Shown here: positions 19,641 to 28,469 of the stretch, in pieces
Layout of the letters: each line of letters begins with the position of its first letter
Position numbering within the stretch: the stretch's first letter is position 1
Assembly: GCF_001512295.1 (NCBI RefSeq)
Contig: NZ_LNUP01000002.1
Location: 1,118,263-1,182,262, forward strand
Length of the DNA stretch: 64,000 bases
Source: Pseudomonas sp. EpS/L25
GTDB lineage: Bacteria > Pseudomonadota > Gammaproteobacteria > Pseudomonadales > Pseudomonadaceae
Direction: 5' to 3'
Translations under genes and position numbers: made by a program
The notes under the pieces: model-generated
Told to the model about the DNA's origin: nothing
Database searches by the model: none
Seen by the model: the letters and a program-made list of their open reading frames with translations, nothing else

Positions 19641-20657
19641 CTAGTTCACCTTGCCGATGCGGGGATCGACCAGCCGGTAGAGCAGATCGATGAAGCGGTT
19701 GAGCAGGACGTAGATGAAGGACACCACGATGGCGAAGCCCATGACCGCCGGGAAATCCAGCGCCTGGATCGACTTGACCACATAGGCGCCCATGCCCGGC
19801 CAGGCGAACACGGTCTCGGTGAGCACCGCGCCATAGAGCAGGTCGCCTAAGGCCAGGCCGATCACCGTGATGGAGGGAATCAGCGCGTTGGGCAGCGCAT
19901 GGCGCAGCACCACGGTGGTCTGCGACAGACCATAGGCGCGGGCGGTGCGGATGTAGTCCTCGCCCAGCTGTTCGAGCATGGCGCCGCGGATCTGCCGGGT
20001 GATGACGCCCAGGTTGACGAAGGCCAGGGTCAACGCCGGCAGCAACAGGTGCCTGGCCGCGCTGACGAAGCCGGTGAGATCCCCCGCCAGCAGGGTGTCG
20101 ATGAGGTAGAAGCCGGTCACCGTCGGTGGTGGCGTCAGTCCCTGGTCCAGGCGCCCGCCGCCGGGCAGCCAGCCGAGGTGCCCGTAGAACAGCACGATCA
20201 GCCCCAGACCCAGCCAAAAGGCCGGGGTGGAGATGCCGGCCACCGCCAGGGTACGGCTGATGTGATCGATCCAGCGGTTGTTGTAGACCGCCGAGAGCAC
20301 GCCTAGCGGCACACCGATCAGGATCGACAGCAGCAGCGCGGCCAGGGCCAGCTCCAGGGTGGCCGGGAAGAACAGCTGCAGGTCTTCGAGCACCGGGCGA
20401 TGGGTGCGGATCGACTGGCCCAGATCGCCCTGCAGCAGGTCCCCCATGTAGCGGAAGTATTGCTGGTAGAGCGGCAGGTCCAGGCCCAGCTGCTGACGGA
20501 TGCCGGCGACGATTTCATCGCTGGCACGCTCGCCGGCGATCAGCCGTGCCGGATCGCCCGGGATCAGGTGGGAGATGACGAAGGTGATCAGGGACACCCC
20601 GATCACCACGATGAGGATATCGGTCAGCTGCTTGCGCAGCAGATGGAAGAAGGCCAT
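19641..20657 (-). CDS. ddpB: Peptide ABC transporter permease (DdpB/DppB type)
   Basis: This is a 338-residue inner-membrane subunit with an N-terminal helix (DILIVVIGVSLITFVISHLI) followed by PGDPARLIAGERAS, typical of DppB/OppB. Later come GDLGQSIRTHRPV, several helices, and the EAA loop around YIRTARAYGLSQTTVVLRHA. The ATG at 20657 is preferred over one 13 codons upstream because it gives the standard MAFFHLLRKQL start. A stem-loop separates it from the binding-protein gene upstream. It pairs with DdpC to form the membrane channel. Confidence 0.91.
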   Translation of the reverse strand: MAFFHLLRKQLTDILIVVIGVSLITFVISHLIPGDPARLIAGERASDEIVAGIRQQLGLDLPLYQQYFRYMGDLLQGDLGQSIRTHRPVLEDLQLFFPATLELALAALLLSILIGVPLGVLSAVYNNRWIDHISRTLAVAGISTPAFWLGLGLIVLFYGHLGWLPGGGRLDQGLTPPPTVTGFYLIDTLLAGDLTGFVSAARHLLLPALTLAFVNLGVITRQIRGAMLEQLGEDYIRTARAYGLSQTTVVLRHALPNALIPSITVIGLALGDLLYGAVLTETVFAWPGMGAYVVKSIQALDFPAVMGFAIVVSFIYVLLNRFIDLLYRLVDPRIGKVN

Positions 20658-20674
20658 GGCACACCTCGCGAGGC

Positions 20675-20698
20675 GGGTGCCGGAGCGCGCCGGCACCC
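20675..20698 (-). terminator. Stem-loop between binding-protein and permease genes
   Basis: GGGTGCCGG and CCGGCACCC form a perfect 9-bp stem with a 6-base loop in the short gap after the ddpA-like stop. No T-run follows. Such hairpins after binding-protein genes often stabilise the upstream message, so that more binding protein than permease is made; that role is inferred here. Confidence 0.5.
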
Positions 20699-20705
20699 GT
20701 CGCCC

Positions 20706-22268
20706 TTACTTGGACATCGCAGCGAAATCGAAGACCTGCTCGAGCATGGGGTTGAACACGTACCCCTTGACCGTGGCGCGCATCGGCACCGTGTAGGCCT
20801 TCTGGTAGAGATAGGCGTAGGCGGCGTCGCCCACCACGATCTTCTGGGCTTCCTGGTACAGCGCCTTGCGCTGGGCCACGTCGCTGACGCTGGCGGCGTC
20901 GCGCAGCAGCTGGTCCACCTTGGGATTGCTGTAGAAGGAGCGGTTGCCCGCCAGGCCGGCATTGCTGCTGTCGAACCAGAAATTCATGAACATGTAGGGA
21001 TCGGCGAAGTCCGGACTCCAGTTGCCGATGGCGACGTCGAAGTCGCCCTTGCCCAGACGTTCGCGGAAGGTGGCGTTGGCCAGCTTCTCCATCTTGAGGT
21101 TGACGCCGAGGGTGCTCAGGCCCGCCTGCAGGGTCAGGCCGATGGGCTCCCAGGCCGGGTCCTTGTCCGAGTAGAGGAACTGTAGCTCCCGCACCTTGGG
21201 CGCCTTGCCCAGGGCGGCCTGGGCGGCTTCCAGGTCCTGCTTGGGCAGCGGCAGGCTCGGATCGTGGCCCCACATGCCGTCCGGGATCGGACCGTTCATG
21301 AGCTTGGCCTTGCCCATGGCGATGCCTTCGACGATGCCCTGGTAGTCCAGGGAGTCGACCACCGCCTTGCGCGCGTTGACGTCGTTCAGGGGCGCGCGCC
21401 TGTTGTTGAGATAGAGGTAGGTCACCCGCAGCGAAGGATAGGCGGTGGTGACGAAACCGGACTTCTGCGCCAGGGCCTTGACCTGGTCTTCGGGCAGGTC
21501 CTCGATGATGTCCAGGTCGCCCTGTTCCAGCTGCAGGCGCCGCACCGAGGGCTCGGCGATGATGCGGATCACGACCTGCTTGAGCGTCGGTGTCTGGCCG
21601 GCGTAGTGCGGGTTGGGCTCCAGGGTCAGCGACTGGCCCTTCTGCCAGGCGGCCAGGCGATAGGCACCGGAGCCGGCGGTGTGGCCGGCCAGCCAGGCGT
21701 CCACGTCCTTGCCATGGGTGCTGGCCACCTTGGGGTTGATCACGCTGGCACCGTCGTGGGCCAGGGCGAAGAGGAAGGGGGCGAAGGGTTTCTGCAGGGT
21801 GAACTTCACCGTCTGCGGGTCCACCACGGTGACCGTCATGTCCGCCGGGAAGATGCTGGACGGGCCCTGCTTGAGCTTCATCAGGCGTTCGATGGAGAAC
21901 TTGACCGCCTCGGCGGTGACCTCGCTGCCGTCATCGAACTTGTTGCCGGGCTTGAGGGTAAAGGTCCAGACCAGGTTGTCCGGGGATACGGTCCAGCCGC
22001 TGGCCAGGTCGCCCTCCACGTCGGTGCTGCCCTTGCCGTCTTCCACCTTGTAGCGCATCAGGCGCTGGTAGGCCGGGTAGGTCACGGTCCAATCGTTGTT
22101 GTCGAAGGTCACGCCCGGGTCGACGGTCTGCAGATCCGCCGGCTTGCCGATGACCAGGGTGTCGGTAGCGGTGGCGCTGGCCGGTTGCCAGGCGCCGAGG
22201 CCCAGCAGGGAAACCAGGGCGAGCAGGCGGGACGCCGATGAAACGTGAGTGCGCGAAGACGAGAACAT
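20706..22268 (-). CDS. ddpA: Peptide ABC transporter substrate-binding protein (family 5; DdpA/DppA type)
   Basis: The 520-residue periplasmic binding protein has a long N-terminal signal: arginines, then LLALVSLLGLGAW and a PASA cleavage region. The mature chain begins near TDTLVIGKPADLQTVDPGV, usual for solute-binding family 5. Internal blocks include WTFTLKPGNKFDDGSEVTAE and VNARKAVVDSLDYQGIVEG. The ATG at 22268 is chosen because it begins the signal peptide and has GAGG upstream; an in-frame ATG at 22331 would add 21 residues before it. It is the most promoter-proximal transporter gene, after ddpX and a 250-bp spacer, and delivers peptides to the DdpBCDF complex. Confidence 0.91.
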   Translation of the reverse strand: MFSSSRTHVSSASRLLALVSLLGLGAWQPASATATDTLVIGKPADLQTVDPGVTFDNNDWTVTYPAYQRLMRYKVEDGKGSTDVEGDLASGWTVSPDNLVWTFTLKPGNKFDDGSEVTAEAVKFSIERLMKLKQGPSSIFPADMTVTVVDPQTVKFTLQKPFAPFLFALAHDGASVINPKVASTHGKDVDAWLAGHTAGSGAYRLAAWQKGQSLTLEPNPHYAGQTPTLKQVVIRIIAEPSVRRLQLEQGDLDIIEDLPEDQVKALAQKSGFVTTAYPSLRVTYLYLNNRRAPLNDVNARKAVVDSLDYQGIVEGIAMGKAKLMNGPIPDGMWGHDPSLPLPKQDLEAAQAALGKAPKVRELQFLYSDKDPAWEPIGLTLQAGLSTLGVNLKMEKLANATFRERLGKGDFDVAIGNWSPDFADPYMFMNFWFDSSNAGLAGNRSFYSNPKVDQLLRDAASVSDVAQRKALYQEAQKIVVGDAAYAYLYQKAYTVPMRATVKGYVFNPMLEQVFDFAAMSK

Positions 22269-22327
22269 GCCGGTACCTCGGATTGTTTGGGTTTGTAAGA
22301 GCCTGTTCAAAGTCTCGCGAGCTAGAG

Positions 22328-22409
22328 CCAAACAAGGCGAAAATGGCTGAGGAAGCGGAGTTTACGAGTGGTAAATGAGCATTCCGAAGCCATTTTCAAC
22401 GCGGTTTGG
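22328..22409. repeat. Imperfect 82-bp palindrome, probable dispersed Pseudomonas intergenic element
   Basis: Nested inverted repeats are visible: CCAAAC/GTTTGG at the ends, a perfect GAAAATGGCT/AGCCATTTTC pair inside, and GTTTAC/GTAAAT near the centre. The core GGAAGCGGAGTTTAC followed by GTAAATGAGCATTCC resembles a sequence I recall from many Pseudomonas intergenic regions, which cannot be checked here. It sits in the gap between ddpX and ddpA, where transcripts would fold it into a long hairpin. Confidence 0.55.
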
Positions 22410-22518
22410 CCGACGCGCAGCAGCCTTTGGGCAGGCCTAAGGGTGTTTCGGCAGTGGGCAAGGCGGTCGAGCGAAGAGCTCGCGGCGCCGGATTCGAACG
22501 ACCCGGTCGCCAGCAGGA

Positions 22519-23139
22519 TCAGTTCAGCAGGGCGGCGAGCTCCTCCTGACTGAGATGGTGGTAGTCGATCAGCGCATAACGACGGGCGTCGGGCAATTCG
22601 AAGTGCCACCACTCGCTGGGGATGAAGGTGAAGCCGGCGCTCTGCATGATGCCCAGCAGCAGCAGGCGGTTGCGCTGGGCGGCGGCGGGCAGCGTCGGAT
22701 TGAACAGGTGCGACAGCTCGCGCATGTCGTCGAAGCCGGTACCCATGTCCAGCGGCTCACCGGCCTCGTCGAGTAGGGTCACGTCCACGGCCACGCCGCG
22801 GCTGTGGTGCGAACCCTGCGCCGGATCGCTCACGTACTGGGCGTCGGGCAGCACCCGCCACAGCAGTTGCTGGGCATAGGGCGGACGATAGGCATCCAGC
22901 ACCTGCAGGCGCAGACCGGCCTGTTGCGCCAGTTCGCTGGCGCGTTGCAGGCGGGCCGCGGCGTCCCGGTGCAGCAGGCAGTGGGCGTCCTGGTAGAGCA
23001 CGCGGCCGGCCAGGTTGTCGGCGGTCGCATAGACCAGGTGGATGGCTACGCCATAGTGGTCGGCGTCGATCTCGACGAGTTCCGGATGATTCACGGTACG
23101 GGATGCTTCCTTGGAGTAAAGAGAGATGCCGGGGCTCAT
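22519..23139 (-). CDS. ddpX: D-alanyl-D-alanine dipeptidase (VanX/DdpX family)
   Basis: This zinc peptidase of family M15D cleaves D-Ala-D-Ala. The 206-residue protein has the metal-site motif GSHHSRGVAVDVTLL (SxHxxGxAxD) and the second motif EWWHFEL, plus LDAYRPPYAQQLLW with the conserved arginine. No clear signal peptide is seen, suggesting a cytoplasmic enzyme as for E. coli DdpX. The ATG at 23139 overlaps the stop of the regulator gene by four bases; longer in-frame starts lie inside that gene. With the transporter that follows, it would salvage D-Ala dipeptides from peptidoglycan. An intact active site makes it likely functional. Confidence 0.88.
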   Translation of the reverse strand: MSPGISLYSKEASRTVNHPELVEIDADHYGVAIHLVYATADNLAGRVLYQDAHCLLHRDAAARLQRASELAQQAGLRLQVLDAYRPPYAQQLLWRVLPDAQYVSDPAQGSHHSRGVAVDVTLLDEAGEPLDMGTGFDDMRELSHLFNPTLPAAAQRNRLLLLGIMQSAGFTFIPSEWWHFELPDARRYALIDYHHLSQEELAALLN

Positions 23140-23987
23140 TCGAATTGCCCGAAGCGCTGCTGCAAGGCGCGGTTGCTCGCCAGGCGCTGTTCCAGGTCGT
23201 CGCCGGAGCGATCCGCCACCGCCGACACCAGCAGGTTCAGCAGGCAGGCCAGGGGCGCCACGGAGTCCCAGAACTGGCCGACCTCCAGGCGCAGTTGCAG
23301 CAGGTCGGCCGGATAGTCCCGGGCCCAGGGGCAGTGGTAGTCGGTGATCAGCGCCATGGGTAGCTCGGCGTCGCGGGCGGCTTCGCATAGCTTGCGGGTC
23401 ACGCTGGAGTAGGCGCGGAAGTCGGCCACCACCAGATAGGGCCGGGCGAAGCCACTGTTGAAGATGTCGGCGTAGGTGCCGGACAGGCCGTCGACGTAGA
23501 AGGCCTTGGGGCGGATGTATTCCAGCAGGCTGTGGAAACTGCCGAGCACGCCACGGGTGGTCTGGATGCCAGCGATGAACACGGCATCGGCGTCGGTCAG
23601 CTGCTGCACCACCTGCTCGAACACCGGACCGCGGGCCAGCTGATAGACGTCCTCGATGGCGGCGAGCTCGGCGGCCAGGGAGCGATCCAGGGCATCGCTG
23701 CGTCCGCTCTGCTGGCGAAAGGCGCTGAAGCGATCGGTGATGCGCCAGGCTTCCAGGCCTTCGTCTCTCAGGCTCTGCTTGACGTCGTCGAGGTTGCGAT
23801 AGCCCAGCGAGCGTAGGAGCCGGCCCACGGAAATGCCGGTGGTGTTGGTACGCTGGGCGATGCTGTCGGCGGTCTCGAAGGGCAGCTTCTCCGGATTGGC
23901 CAACAGGTAGCCTGCGACTCGCTTGCCGGTGGGCGTGAGGTCGGCGAAGGCACCTTCGAGGGCTTGGAAGAAGAGAGGTTTGGTCAC
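23136..23987 (-). CDS. MurR/RpiR family transcriptional regulator
   Basis: The 283-residue protein has an N-terminal RpiR-type helix-turn-helix: TPTGKRVAGYLLANPEKLPF, then TTGISVGRLLRSLGYRN. A C-terminal SIS sugar-binding domain follows around ADAVFIAGIQTTRGVLGSFH and YLVVADFRAYSSVTRKL. Such regulators bind phosphosugars or related ligands. It is the first gene of the ddp-like unit and overlaps ddpX in ATGA, so it probably controls the dipeptidase and transporter in response to a cell-wall-derived ligand; that is inference. The roughly 200-bp gap upstream should hold its promoter and operator. Confidence 0.88.
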   Translation of the reverse strand: MTKPLFFQALEGAFADLTPTGKRVAGYLLANPEKLPFETADSIAQRTNTTGISVGRLLRSLGYRNLDDVKQSLRDEGLEAWRITDRFSAFRQQSGRSDALDRSLAAELAAIEDVYQLARGPVFEQVVQQLTDADAVFIAGIQTTRGVLGSFHSLLEYIRPKAFYVDGLSGTYADIFNSGFARPYLVVADFRAYSSVTRKLCEAARDAELPMALITDYHCPWARDYPADLLQLRLEVGQFWDSVAPLACLLNLLVSAVADRSGDDLEQRLASNRALQQRFGQFE

Positions 23988-24185
23988 GCCGCGGCCTGCG
24001 ATGTTATCGATCTGTCATTTAGTGCTCTGTTGTTCTCAAGCTAACATCGCCTTTCCAGGCGTCGCAAGTGGCGGGAAGCCGACTGTCATCGGAGTGTCGT
24101 AAACAGGGGAGAGGTGTCGCTTGGAGACAAGCGCGAAGCAGCAGGGGTGGGCAGCGGCGTCTCGGCCGAGACGCCGCCATTGGCG

Positions 24186-24941
24186 TCAGCCCAGCGGCGA
24201 CTCCATGTGCGAGGTGCGCTCCACCGCGCCGTAGCGATCGCTCACCGCGTGGGCCCGTTCCAGCAGCACCTTGAGCTCAGCCAGGTCCTGGGCGATGCGG
24301 GTGCCGGGATCGCGGCGCAGCAGGCGGGCGAAGAGATGGCCCAGGCGACCGGCCGGAGGTTCGTAGGCCATCACTGCCGTCACCTCGGTGCCGCCCGGCA
24401 CTTCGGCGAAGCTGACCCAGCCCAGGTTGTTCAGGCCGGCATAGCCGCAGGAGCGCCAGCCGATCAACTGGCCGGGGATGTCGTCGGTGACCTCCGCGTC
24501 CCATTCGAAACGTCCCATGGGCGCCTTGACCACCCAATGGGAGTAGCGGTCGTTGAGCACGTCCACCCGTTCGATATGGCGCATGAAGATCGGCAGATTG
24601 GAGAAGTCCCGCCAGAAGCGATACAGCTCGTCGCGCGGTCGGGCGATGACGATCCGACGGGTCTGGGAGGCGGCCGAGCGCCAGGCCAGCGAGCGGCGCA
24701 CGTCGCGTTCGAAGCGGGTGTTGGCCACCACCCGGCGCACCGGGCAGCGGCCACGCAAGCCGCGGGTCAGCAGCCAGGCGCCGGTCGCCCCGCTGAGCAG
24801 GCCGAGCAGACCGCCCCGCGCCAGGCCGCGACTGAGCAGCAGGCCACCGCCCGCCAGCGAGGCCAGGCGTTCCACGCCGCGCACGGCGGCGTCGTCACGG
24901 GTTGGGGGAGCAAGAGGGGGAGTGGGGGCGTCTAGGTGCAT
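24186..24941 (-). CDS. SRPBCC family (polyketide cyclase/dehydrase-like) protein
   Basis: The 251-residue protein has an alanine/glycine-rich N-terminal part with a hydrophobic stretch (GGLLGLLSGATGAWLLTRGL, about residues 37-56) that may anchor it in the membrane. A START/SRPBCC ligand-binding fold follows from about residue 85: RIVIARPRDELYRFWRDFSN, FEWDAEVTDDIPGQLIGWRS, and GGTEVTAVMAYEPP. The ATG at 24941 is chosen for the AAGGAG just upstream; a longer in-frame reading lacks support. Such proteins are common in pseudomonads and have no defined substrate. It is downstream of oligopeptidase B on the same strand. Confidence 0.82.
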   Translation of the reverse strand: MHLDAPTPPLAPPTRDDAAVRGVERLASLAGGGLLLSRGLARGGLLGLLSGATGAWLLTRGLRGRCPVRRVVANTRFERDVRRSLAWRSAASQTRRIVIARPRDELYRFWRDFSNLPIFMRHIERVDVLNDRYSHWVVKAPMGRFEWDAEVTDDIPGQLIGWRSCGYAGLNNLGWVSFAEVPGGTEVTAVMAYEPPAGRLGHLFARLLRRDPGTRIAQDLAELKVLLERAHAVSDRYGAVERTSHMESPLG

Positions 24942-24994
24942 GGCAGATTCTCCTTCAACTGTGGGAAAGACCTGTCCAGAGCCCCCGCCGTTCC

Positions 24995-27016
24995 CTAGCC
25001 GCTCAGGCCCAGCACCCGAAACACGAAGGCGTATTCCAGGGCCACGTCGCGCAGGGCCTGGTAGCGCCCGCTCATGCCGCCGTGGCCGGCGCCGAACTCG
25101 GTCTTGAGCAGCAGCAAAGGCGCCTGATCGGTGCGCCGCTCGCGCAGTCGCGCCACCCATTTGGCGGCTTCCCAATACTGCACCCGGGTGTCGTGATAAC
25201 CCGCCACCGCCAGGATCGCCGGATAGGCCTGGGCCTTGACGTTCTCATAGGGTGCGTAGCTGGCGATGCGCGCGCGCACCTCCGGCTCGTTCGGATCGCC
25301 CCACTCGTCGTATTCGGTGACGGTCAGCGGCAGGTCCGGCTTGAGCATGGTGTTGAGCACGTCGACGAAGGGCACCTCGGCGATGGCCGCGGCATAGAGG
25401 TCGGGCCGCTGGTTGAGCACGGCCCCGATCAGCAGGCCGCCGGCACTGCCGCCGCTGATGACCACTTGTTGCGGAGTGCTCAGGCCTTCGGCCAGCAAAT
25501 GCTCGGTGCAGGCGATGAAGTCATCGAAGGTGTTCTGCTTGTGCTCCAGCTTGCCCCTGCGATACCAGGCCTCGCCCAACTCGCCGCCGCCGCGCACATG
25601 GGCGATGGCGAAGCGCACGCCACGGTCCAGCAGACTCAGGCGGGCATGGGAGAACCAGGGATCGAGGCTATGGCCATAGGCGCCGTAGCCATAGAGGTAG
25701 AGTGGGGCACTCTGCGGCAGGTCGCGTCGACCGACCAGGCTGATGGGGATGCGGGTGCCATCGGCGGCAGTGGCCCACAGGCGGCGACTCTCGTAGGCGT
25801 CGGCGTCGAAGGAGCCTTCCACCGGCACCTGCTTGAGCACCCGCTGGGTACCGCTGGCCAGGTCCAGTTCGCGAATCTCCGCCGGGCGATTGAGCGCCTC
25901 GTAGCGCAGGCGCATGACCGGACTGTGGAATTCCAGCACGTCCATCGCATCCAGGCTGTAGACCTCGTCCGGCAGCTCGACGCGATAGGGCGCCCGGCCG
26001 TAGGGACGGACCTCCAGGATCGGCAGGCCGGCGGCGCGCAGGCTCAGTACCAGGGCATGGGCGCCCAGGCTCGCATCCTCCAGCATCACCTCCGGATCAT
26101 GGGGCACCAGCAACTCCCAATGCGCCCGCGTGGGGCTCTCTTCGGCAGCCCGGTACAGCGCGAAGTTGATGCCGTCCTGGTTGCTGCGCACGTACCAGCC
26201 ATCGACGCCATGGTCGGGGAAGTATTCGTGCCCTTCCTCGCGCGGCGCCAGGCAGACGAAGGCCTCGTCCGGCCGATCCGCATCCAGCACCCAGGCCTCG
26301 CTGGTGGTCTTGCTGTGGGACAGCAGCAACAGCTTCCGTTCGGAGCTCGAACGATAGCAGCCGAGGAAGAAGCGGCCGTCGGTTTCGTGGAAGACCAACT
26401 GCGGTTCGGCATCGCCCAGATGATAGCGATAGAGCTTGTGCGGGCGATGGGCGTCGTCCCGCTCGCCGAAGAACAGGGTGCGACTGTCGTTGGCCCAGGT
26501 CAGGCTGCCGTCGCATTCGTCGAAGGGCAGTTCGGTCACCGTGCCGGTGACCAGGTCCTTCACATAGAGCCGATAGGTCTCGTCGCCGACCTGATCCAGG
26601 CTGTAGGCGAGCTTGCTCTGATCCGGGCTGACGGTGAAGCGGCCCACGGACAGGAATCCCCCATCGGCGATGGCGTTGCCATCGAACAGCAGTTCCTCGC
26701 TCGCGGCATCCGGCGTCAGGTCGCCAGCGGCCGGGCGGCGGCAGCGGTAATTGCGGCCGTATTCGTCGCCGGCCTGGGTGCGCTGGTAATAGAGATAGTC
26801 GCCACGCGGGACCGGCAGCGACAGGTCCGTTTCGCGGATGCGCGCGCGGATCTCTTCGAACAGTTGCTCGCGCAGGGCGGCCTCGGGTGCCAGCTGGGCT
26901 TCCAGGTAGGCGTTCTCCGCCTCCAGGTGCGCCAGCACCTCGGGAGCGTCGCGCTGTTCCAGCCAGGCGTAGGGGTCGTCACCAGGGGCGCGGCGAGCGG
27001 TGGGGGCTTGGGTCAT
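24995..27016 (-). CDS. ptrB: Oligopeptidase B (S9A serine peptidase)
   Basis: This cytoplasmic prolyl-oligopeptidase-family enzyme cleaves short peptides after basic residues. The 673-residue protein has an N-terminal seven-bladed propeller region and a C-terminal alpha/beta hydrolase. The catalytic serine is in VISGGSAGGLLIGAVLNQRP, the aspartate region in AVAGYHDTRVQYWEAAKW, and the histidine in FGAGHGGMSGRYQ. The N-terminus DDPYAWLE is typical. The ATG at 27016 is preferred over one 10 codons upstream because it gives a normal N-terminus. The 53 bases before the SRPBCC gene suggest possible co-transcription. Confidence 0.93.
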   Translation of the reverse strand: MTQAPTARRAPGDDPYAWLEQRDAPEVLAHLEAENAYLEAQLAPEAALREQLFEEIRARIRETDLSLPVPRGDYLYYQRTQAGDEYGRNYRCRRPAAGDLTPDAASEELLFDGNAIADGGFLSVGRFTVSPDQSKLAYSLDQVGDETYRLYVKDLVTGTVTELPFDECDGSLTWANDSRTLFFGERDDAHRPHKLYRYHLGDAEPQLVFHETDGRFFLGCYRSSSERKLLLLSHSKTTSEAWVLDADRPDEAFVCLAPREEGHEYFPDHGVDGWYVRSNQDGINFALYRAAEESPTRAHWELLVPHDPEVMLEDASLGAHALVLSLRAAGLPILEVRPYGRAPYRVELPDEVYSLDAMDVLEFHSPVMRLRYEALNRPAEIRELDLASGTQRVLKQVPVEGSFDADAYESRRLWATAADGTRIPISLVGRRDLPQSAPLYLYGYGAYGHSLDPWFSHARLSLLDRGVRFAIAHVRGGGELGEAWYRRGKLEHKQNTFDDFIACTEHLLAEGLSTPQQVVISGGSAGGLLIGAVLNQRPDLYAAAIAEVPFVDVLNTMLKPDLPLTVTEYDEWGDPNEPEVRARIASYAPYENVKAQAYPAILAVAGYHDTRVQYWEAAKWVARLRERRTDQAPLLLLKTEFGAGHGGMSGRYQALRDVALEYAFVFRVLGLSG

Positions 27017-27105
27017 GCGGGCTCCTTGTGCGCCGCGTGGAAGCACGCGGTCGGGGCAAAACCGTTATCATAGGCTTCCCCTTCCCGCTATCGCCATGGA
27101 TCGCA

Positions 27106-27579
27106 ATGACCGAGCAAGAGTACCTGATCGCCTGGGCCGTCTACGCCATCGCCGCGCTGCTGCTGTTGGTGGTGACCTTCAAGGCCACCGGCTGGCTCTG
27201 GCGCTGGCTGCGCGAGCCCATTCGCCTGGTCGCGGCGGTGCTCCTGCTGACCCCGACCATCGCCGACCCGGAGCACAGCTTCTATGCGCCGGCCATCGCC
27301 GTGACCGTGCTCGACCTGGTGTTCAAGGTGGGCAACAGTGCCTGGTCGGCGGTGGCGGACCTCTCCGTCGTCGGGGCCCTCGCCCTGGTGCTCTACCTGG
27401 TCTTCGTCATCGTTCGCTGGCTGTACTGGCGTTCACGGCCGCAGCCGACCGCCGTCTCCACGACCGACCCTGTGGACGACCCGCTGCCGGAAGCGTCCGC
27501 CGCGCGGCGCGGAGCCCCCGCGCCCGTCGAGCGCCGCGAACCCCGTGGCCGTGGCGAGCGTGTCGAACCCCGGCTGTAA
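27106..27579 (+). CDS. Small integral membrane protein, function unknown
   Basis: The 157-residue product has about four membrane segments: residues 6-25 (YLIAWAVYAIAALLLLVVTF), about 37-53 (EPIRLVAAVLLLTPTIA), a weaker one around FYAPAIAVTVLDLVF, and about 88-110 (LSVVGALALVLYLVFVIVRW). The tail is hydrophilic and arginine/proline-rich. The ATG at 27106 gives MTEQEY immediately before the first helix; nothing upstream in frame looks coding. It is divergent from ptrB and precedes the amidotransferase gene by about 100 bases. I do not recognise a named family. Confidence 0.75.
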   Translation: MTEQEYLIAWAVYAIAALLLLVVTFKATGWLWRWLREPIRLVAAVLLLTPTIADPEHSFYAPAIAVTVLDLVFKVGNSAWSAVADLSVVGALALVLYLVFVIVRWLYWRSRPQPTAVSTTDPVDDPLPEASAARRGAPAPVERREPRGRGERVEPRL

Positions 27580-27677
27580 TCCAGGCTTGCGCCCGGGGCG
27601 TCACCCATTCAGCATGATTGCCATGGGCAGCGGCTGCAGCCGCGATCGAACCAGGCGGCCACCCCGGAGGGACGGAC

Positions 27678-28451
27678 ATGTGCGAATTGCTGGGCATGAG
27701 TGCCAACGTGCCCACGGATCTGGTCTTCAGTCTCCAGGGCTTGATGCAGCGCGGCGGCCGCACCGGTCCGCACCGCGACGGCTGGGGCGTGGCCTTCTAC
27801 GAGGGTAGGGGGCTGCACCTGTTCAAGGACGCTCTGCCGGGCGCCGACTCCGAGGTGGCCAAGCTGGTCCAGGGCTATCCGATCAAGAGCCACACCGTGA
27901 TCGGCCATATCCGTCATGCCAACGTCGGCGGCGTCAACCTGGCCAACACCCATCCCTTCGTGCGCGAGCTGGGTGGCCGCTACTGGAGCTTCGCCCACAA
28001 CGGCCAGTTGCAGGATTTTCACCCCGAACCCCGCTTCTACCGCCCGGTCGGGGATACCGATAGCGAGGCGGCCTTCTGCAGCCTGCTGGATCAGGTCCGC
28101 GAACGCTTCCCCGAGCCGGTGCCGGTGGAGATGCTGCTGCCTCAGCTGGTGAATGCCTGCGACGGCTTTCGCCGGAAGGGCGTCTTCAATTGCCTGCTCA
28201 GCGACGGTGACTGGCTGTTCAGCTTCTGCACCACCAAGCTGGGCCACATCACCCGCCGTGCACCCTTCGGGCCGGCTCACCTGCGCGACGCCGAAGTCCA
28301 CGTCGACTTCAAGGCCGAGACCACCCCCGACGACGTGGTCACCATCGTCGCTACCGAACCCCTGACCTCCGACGAGGTCTGGACCCTGCACCAGCCTGGC
28401 GAATGGCATCTCTGGTGGAATGGCGAGATCGTCACCCAGGGCCGCGTCTGA
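27678..28451 (+). CDS. yafJ: Class II glutamine amidotransferase (YafJ family)
   Basis: The 257-residue protein has Cys2 right after the initiator methionine (MCELLGMSANVPTDL), the Ntn-type nucleophile of class II glutaminases. Other motifs are RGGRTGPHRDGWGVAFYEG, VIGHIRHANVGGVNLANTHP and YWSFAHNGQL. There is no synthase domain, as in E. coli YafJ, so its amide acceptor is unknown. The ATG at 27678 is required to place cysteine at position 2, with GGAGG upstream; an in-frame ATG at 27618 would break this. It precedes the DUF2937 gene by 18 bases, probably co-transcribed. Confidence 0.92.
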   Translation: MCELLGMSANVPTDLVFSLQGLMQRGGRTGPHRDGWGVAFYEGRGLHLFKDALPGADSEVAKLVQGYPIKSHTVIGHIRHANVGGVNLANTHPFVRELGGRYWSFAHNGQLQDFHPEPRFYRPVGDTDSEAAFCSLLDQVRERFPEPVPVEMLLPQLVNACDGFRRKGVFNCLLSDGDWLFSFCTTKLGHITRRAPFGPAHLRDAEVHVDFKAETTPDDVVTIVATEPLTSDEVWTLHQPGEWHLWWNGEIVTQGRV

Positions 28452-28469
28452 ACAGGAATCTCACCGGCG

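Noticed and set aside
22440..22515. tRNA-like text GTTCGAATCC on the minus strand
   Set aside because: The T stem does not pair fully (a C opposite C) and no anticodon or D arm can be drawn around it.
24902..27073. A 723-codon plus-strand frame opposite oligopeptidase B
   Set aside because: The minus strand encodes a complete S9 peptidase with its catalytic triad. The plus-strand text has the histidine/glutamine-rich look of an antisense frame.
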